This document shows, piece by piece, positions 61,661-64,000 of a stretch of DNA of 64,000 bases. The stretch comes from Phytophthora quininea (Eukaryota; Oomycota; Peronosporomycetes; Peronosporales; Peronosporaceae), in assembly GCA_011947345.1 (NCBI GenBank), contig JAAVTG010000545.1:1-64000 (forward strand), in the 5' to 3' direction. The first letter of the stretch is position 1. Each line of letters starts with the position of its first letter. The notes below the pieces were generated by a model that saw only the letters and a program-made list of their open reading frames with translations, was not told where the DNA came from and did not search any database. Position numbers and translations under genes: made by a program.

Positions 61661-62791
61661 CGCTCTTGCTTCGGCTCGCGCTTCTCCAAATGAACATGTC
61701 TCCGCCACAAAGCGTTGGTCCGGAGAGAGAAAAGCATCGCCTGCAGCCTGCAAGTCCCACATGACGCAGAGGCAGGCGTCAAGTCGACAAAGAACCCGTC
61801 AAGGCAGGGCGTTGTTGCATCGCGTTTGAAGTCGGTGGTGTCGGAGATAAGCTTCAAGCCGAAGCCGCATTCAAAGTATGCTCGCCGCCACATGCCGCCG
61901 GTGAAATGCATTGTCGCGGAGCCAAGTGGCGAAGAAATACGACGCAAGACGGTCACAACCACCGACACGGCATCCCCTGCTCGTTGCAGGTCGACGCCAC
62001 TATCGACGTCGATCTTGCCGTTTCTGATGCATTCACAGCTTTTCCTTGTTGCTATGCCCCCGCGTTCGTAGGCGTCTCGAAGTCACGATGAGTCAAGGCT
62101 CGCTCTTGGTCAAGACGGCAAGCTCAGACGTCAAAGCAAAGGACTCCAGGCCAACAGAAGCAGCCACTGGAAAGCTACTCGGTCCCGTTCACATTGCGTT
62201 ACGAACCACCTTGACGAGCGCAGCAGTCTTGGGGCTTGCAGCCCGCCGATAAACCGAAAAATGTTCAATTGAAAGCGAACAGATTTCGTTAAGCGTTCGG
62301 AACGCACCAACGCTGCAATAGCACGTTAAAACTAAAGACTATCGACAAATGCAACAGCTCGCTTTAACCAAGCACACCGATGCCAGCGCTCCACGCTTTG
62401 TATACATATGACGCGGATTGTCACTTGCCGACCCCCTGAAGCAAAGGGCGGACGTGCAAAGACTCGGTTCTCGGCCGCTCCATTGCACGGCCACATCGCG
62501 CTCTCAGTCGAGCTCGCAAGCCCAAGCCTTTGCTTCCTGACGAGTGTTTAGCATCGCCGACGTACAGAGCTCAGCGTCATCACCTCGCCGGCGATCTCTG
62601 TGCCAAACGCTCTGGGTAGTTCGTTTTAAGGTTTCGCTTCTCGGCGGGGCTGACATAGCAACTTGCCGAGGACCTTGCACCGACAAAGCGATGCGGTCCA
62701 CAGAGTAGGACGCTCGGGGTCCTCTTCGTTGCCCCACGCGCAGTCGCCTTTTTGCAGAAGAGCTCTCAAGAGGGGGCCGGCATCTGCTGCA
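61661..62791. other. Divergent intergenic region
   Basis: 1.1 kb between head-to-head sister genes; both promoters should lie here. AT-richer around 62260-62420. No ORF with support. Confidence 0.5.
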
Positions 62792-64000
62792 ATGACTAGC
62801 CGATCGATCTCGTCCAGCTCGCTACCACGACTGCGGTTCAGTAAGGAGGACATCCAATACTACCGACAGGTTTCAGATAGCTGTCTTGCTGAAGTGCTCG
62901 GCAAGTACGAGGACTACATGTACAAGGGCCGGCGCAGCATCGACGGTCGGCGGTGGAAAGCAGTCAAGTCGCGGGAGAACGTGGTGGTGTATCGGGAACG
63001 GTCCGGGTCGGACGCAGACTCGGCACCGAGAAGTGACTTAGGGTCGAGCAGCAGTGGAAGCAATAGCGGCGCTGCGTATCACGGTCTCCATGACTCGACT
63101 ACGGCGGTGGAGACGTTGAACACGTCGACGGTGGTGGGTCCAGGAGCTGCGCTCGCGGCTGGTTCGAAAGTCCCCGTAATGATCTGCACCGCCACGATGC
63201 CAGGAAAACTCGACGACGCCATGTACGGCTCGTACGTCGACGACGCAACCTCGTTTCGTCGACGCAGCAGCTACGAGCAAGACCTGGCTGACGACATTGG
63301 CATGCTTGGCGTGTTCGATCGGCCGTCAGACAAGGACCCGTTCCAGTTCCTCGGTCTCACGTGGATCCTGCGCAGCTTCTCGGGTCTCAGTTCCGTTGTC
63401 AAGCGCCGAGATTTCCTGCTGCTGCAGCGCATCGGTCTCTCTACGACATCGCGAGGAGAGCGGATCGGCTTCACCATTACGCAGTCGGTGCCACACCGCG
63501 ACCTGCCCGAGCTGAACCGGTTCGATATTGTCCGAGCCAAGCTGTCCATGTGCACCATCTACCGGCAGATGGGAGGCCAGGTCGACGTCTTCGTGCAGCT
63601 TGTCATGCAGCCCGGAGGCAATGTGCTCAACTTTTTCACGATTCAGGAGACTGCGACGTCCATCATGTCCATCGGAAAGCCCATGGACGTCGCACAAAAG
63701 AAGAAGCTCTTTTGGCTCATGCAGAAGAACACACAGAGACTACGGCAGCAAGAGGGAGCGCAGGTCGGGCTGCCTGGTTCCCCTACTGGGCGCTCGGATT
63801 CGTCCTCGTCGACCTCGTCCATGCATCGCATCCAGAAAGAGGACTCGGACCGCTGCGCGTCCTGCAAGAAGTCGCTCGCCCGACTGTTCTCGACAGCGGG
63901 GAGCTTTTGCCAGATCTGTCAGCAGGTACATGTTGATTGAGCTGTGATCCACTTGGCTGGGTGTCGTTGAACTGACATTGTTGGTATTGCAGCGAGTTTG
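62792..64000 (+). CDS. START-like/FYVE-like protein, 3' end outside window
   Basis: Start MTSRSISSSSLPRLRFSKED at 62792; an earlier in-frame Met (62663) adds no family sequence. START-like domain: DGRRWKAVKSRENVVVYRER, ICTATMPGKLDDAMYGSYVD, DPFQFLGLTWILRSFSGLSS, LLQRIGLSTTSRGERIGFTI, CTIYRQMGGQVDVFVQLVMQ, PMDVAQKKKLFWLMQK. FYVE-like finger begins CASCKKS and CQICQQ, then a 67-bp intron (63926-63992, GTACATG...TATTGCAG); exon 2 opens with Arg-Val-Cys before the window ends. The intron sits at exactly the same codon as in the 60271-61660 gene. A Ser/Gly-rich insert (SSSSGSNSG) interrupts the START-like domain, as in that sister. Confidence 0.8.
63926..63992 (+). other. Intron inside FYVE-like finger
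   Basis: GT-AG, 67 bp, phase 0, between the second CxxC pair and the Val-Cys of the third. Same phase and place as 60444-60514. Confidence 0.75.

Overview
The window looks like nuclear DNA of an oomycete, most likely Phytophthora or a close relative. It has GC-rich genes that are mostly intronless, and the introns that are visible are 60-75 bp GT-AG introns. It carries proteins pairing a START-like lipid-binding domain with a degenerate FYVE zinc finger, a family expanded in oomycetes, together with secreted Cu-only superoxide dismutase-like proteins and hAT, MULE, Helitron and Fanzor (TnpB-like) transposon remains. There is no prokaryotic operon structure, and I saw no tRNA, rRNA or CRISPR array. 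The genus is an inference; no marker gene is present.

Layout. (1) 1-6913 and 19041-25999 are the two arms of a large inverted duplication, outside in: a START/FYVE gene, three tandem SOD-like genes, a RecQ-family helicase with a mitochondrial-type presequence, and the 3' end of another START/FYVE gene. The left arm runs off the window. (2) The 12.1 kb spacer (6914-19040) holds START/FYVE genes in two subfamilies: a minus-strand group (6474-11435) whose proteins end in a DPR-rich C-terminal tag, and a plus-strand trio (13061-18784) with long acidic tails. (3) 24352-45391 is a minus-strand tandem array of START/FYVE genes, broken by a non-autonomous hAT-like element (36443-37830) and a Fanzor element (40565-43470). 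(4) 46058-55487 is a transposon graveyard. An amino-acid permease gene was hit by a MULE (47711-50017, 9-bp target duplication) and a hAT element (50565-55189, 8-bp target duplication), and the hAT carries a Helitron tail. (5) 56411-64000 holds a bZIP gene and three more START/FYVE genes, two of them with an intron at the same place inside the zinc finger.

In total I count 17 START/FYVE loci, plus one FYVE-only chimeric ORF and one N-terminal fragment. The shared architecture implies membrane or lipid-linked roles; no substrate can be read from sequence. The SOD-like proteins carry signal peptides and would act outside the cell on superoxide. The RecQ protein would unwind DNA, perhaps in mitochondria.

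Caution on breaks: about two dozen reading-frame breaks were traced, and nearly all are explained by one missing base, mostly in a short homopolymer run. They occur in host genes and transposons alike. This looks more like homopolymer under-calling in the assembly than gene death, so single-break genes are listed as CDS. The permease is different: it also has three nonsense codons and two insertions and is a true pseudogene.
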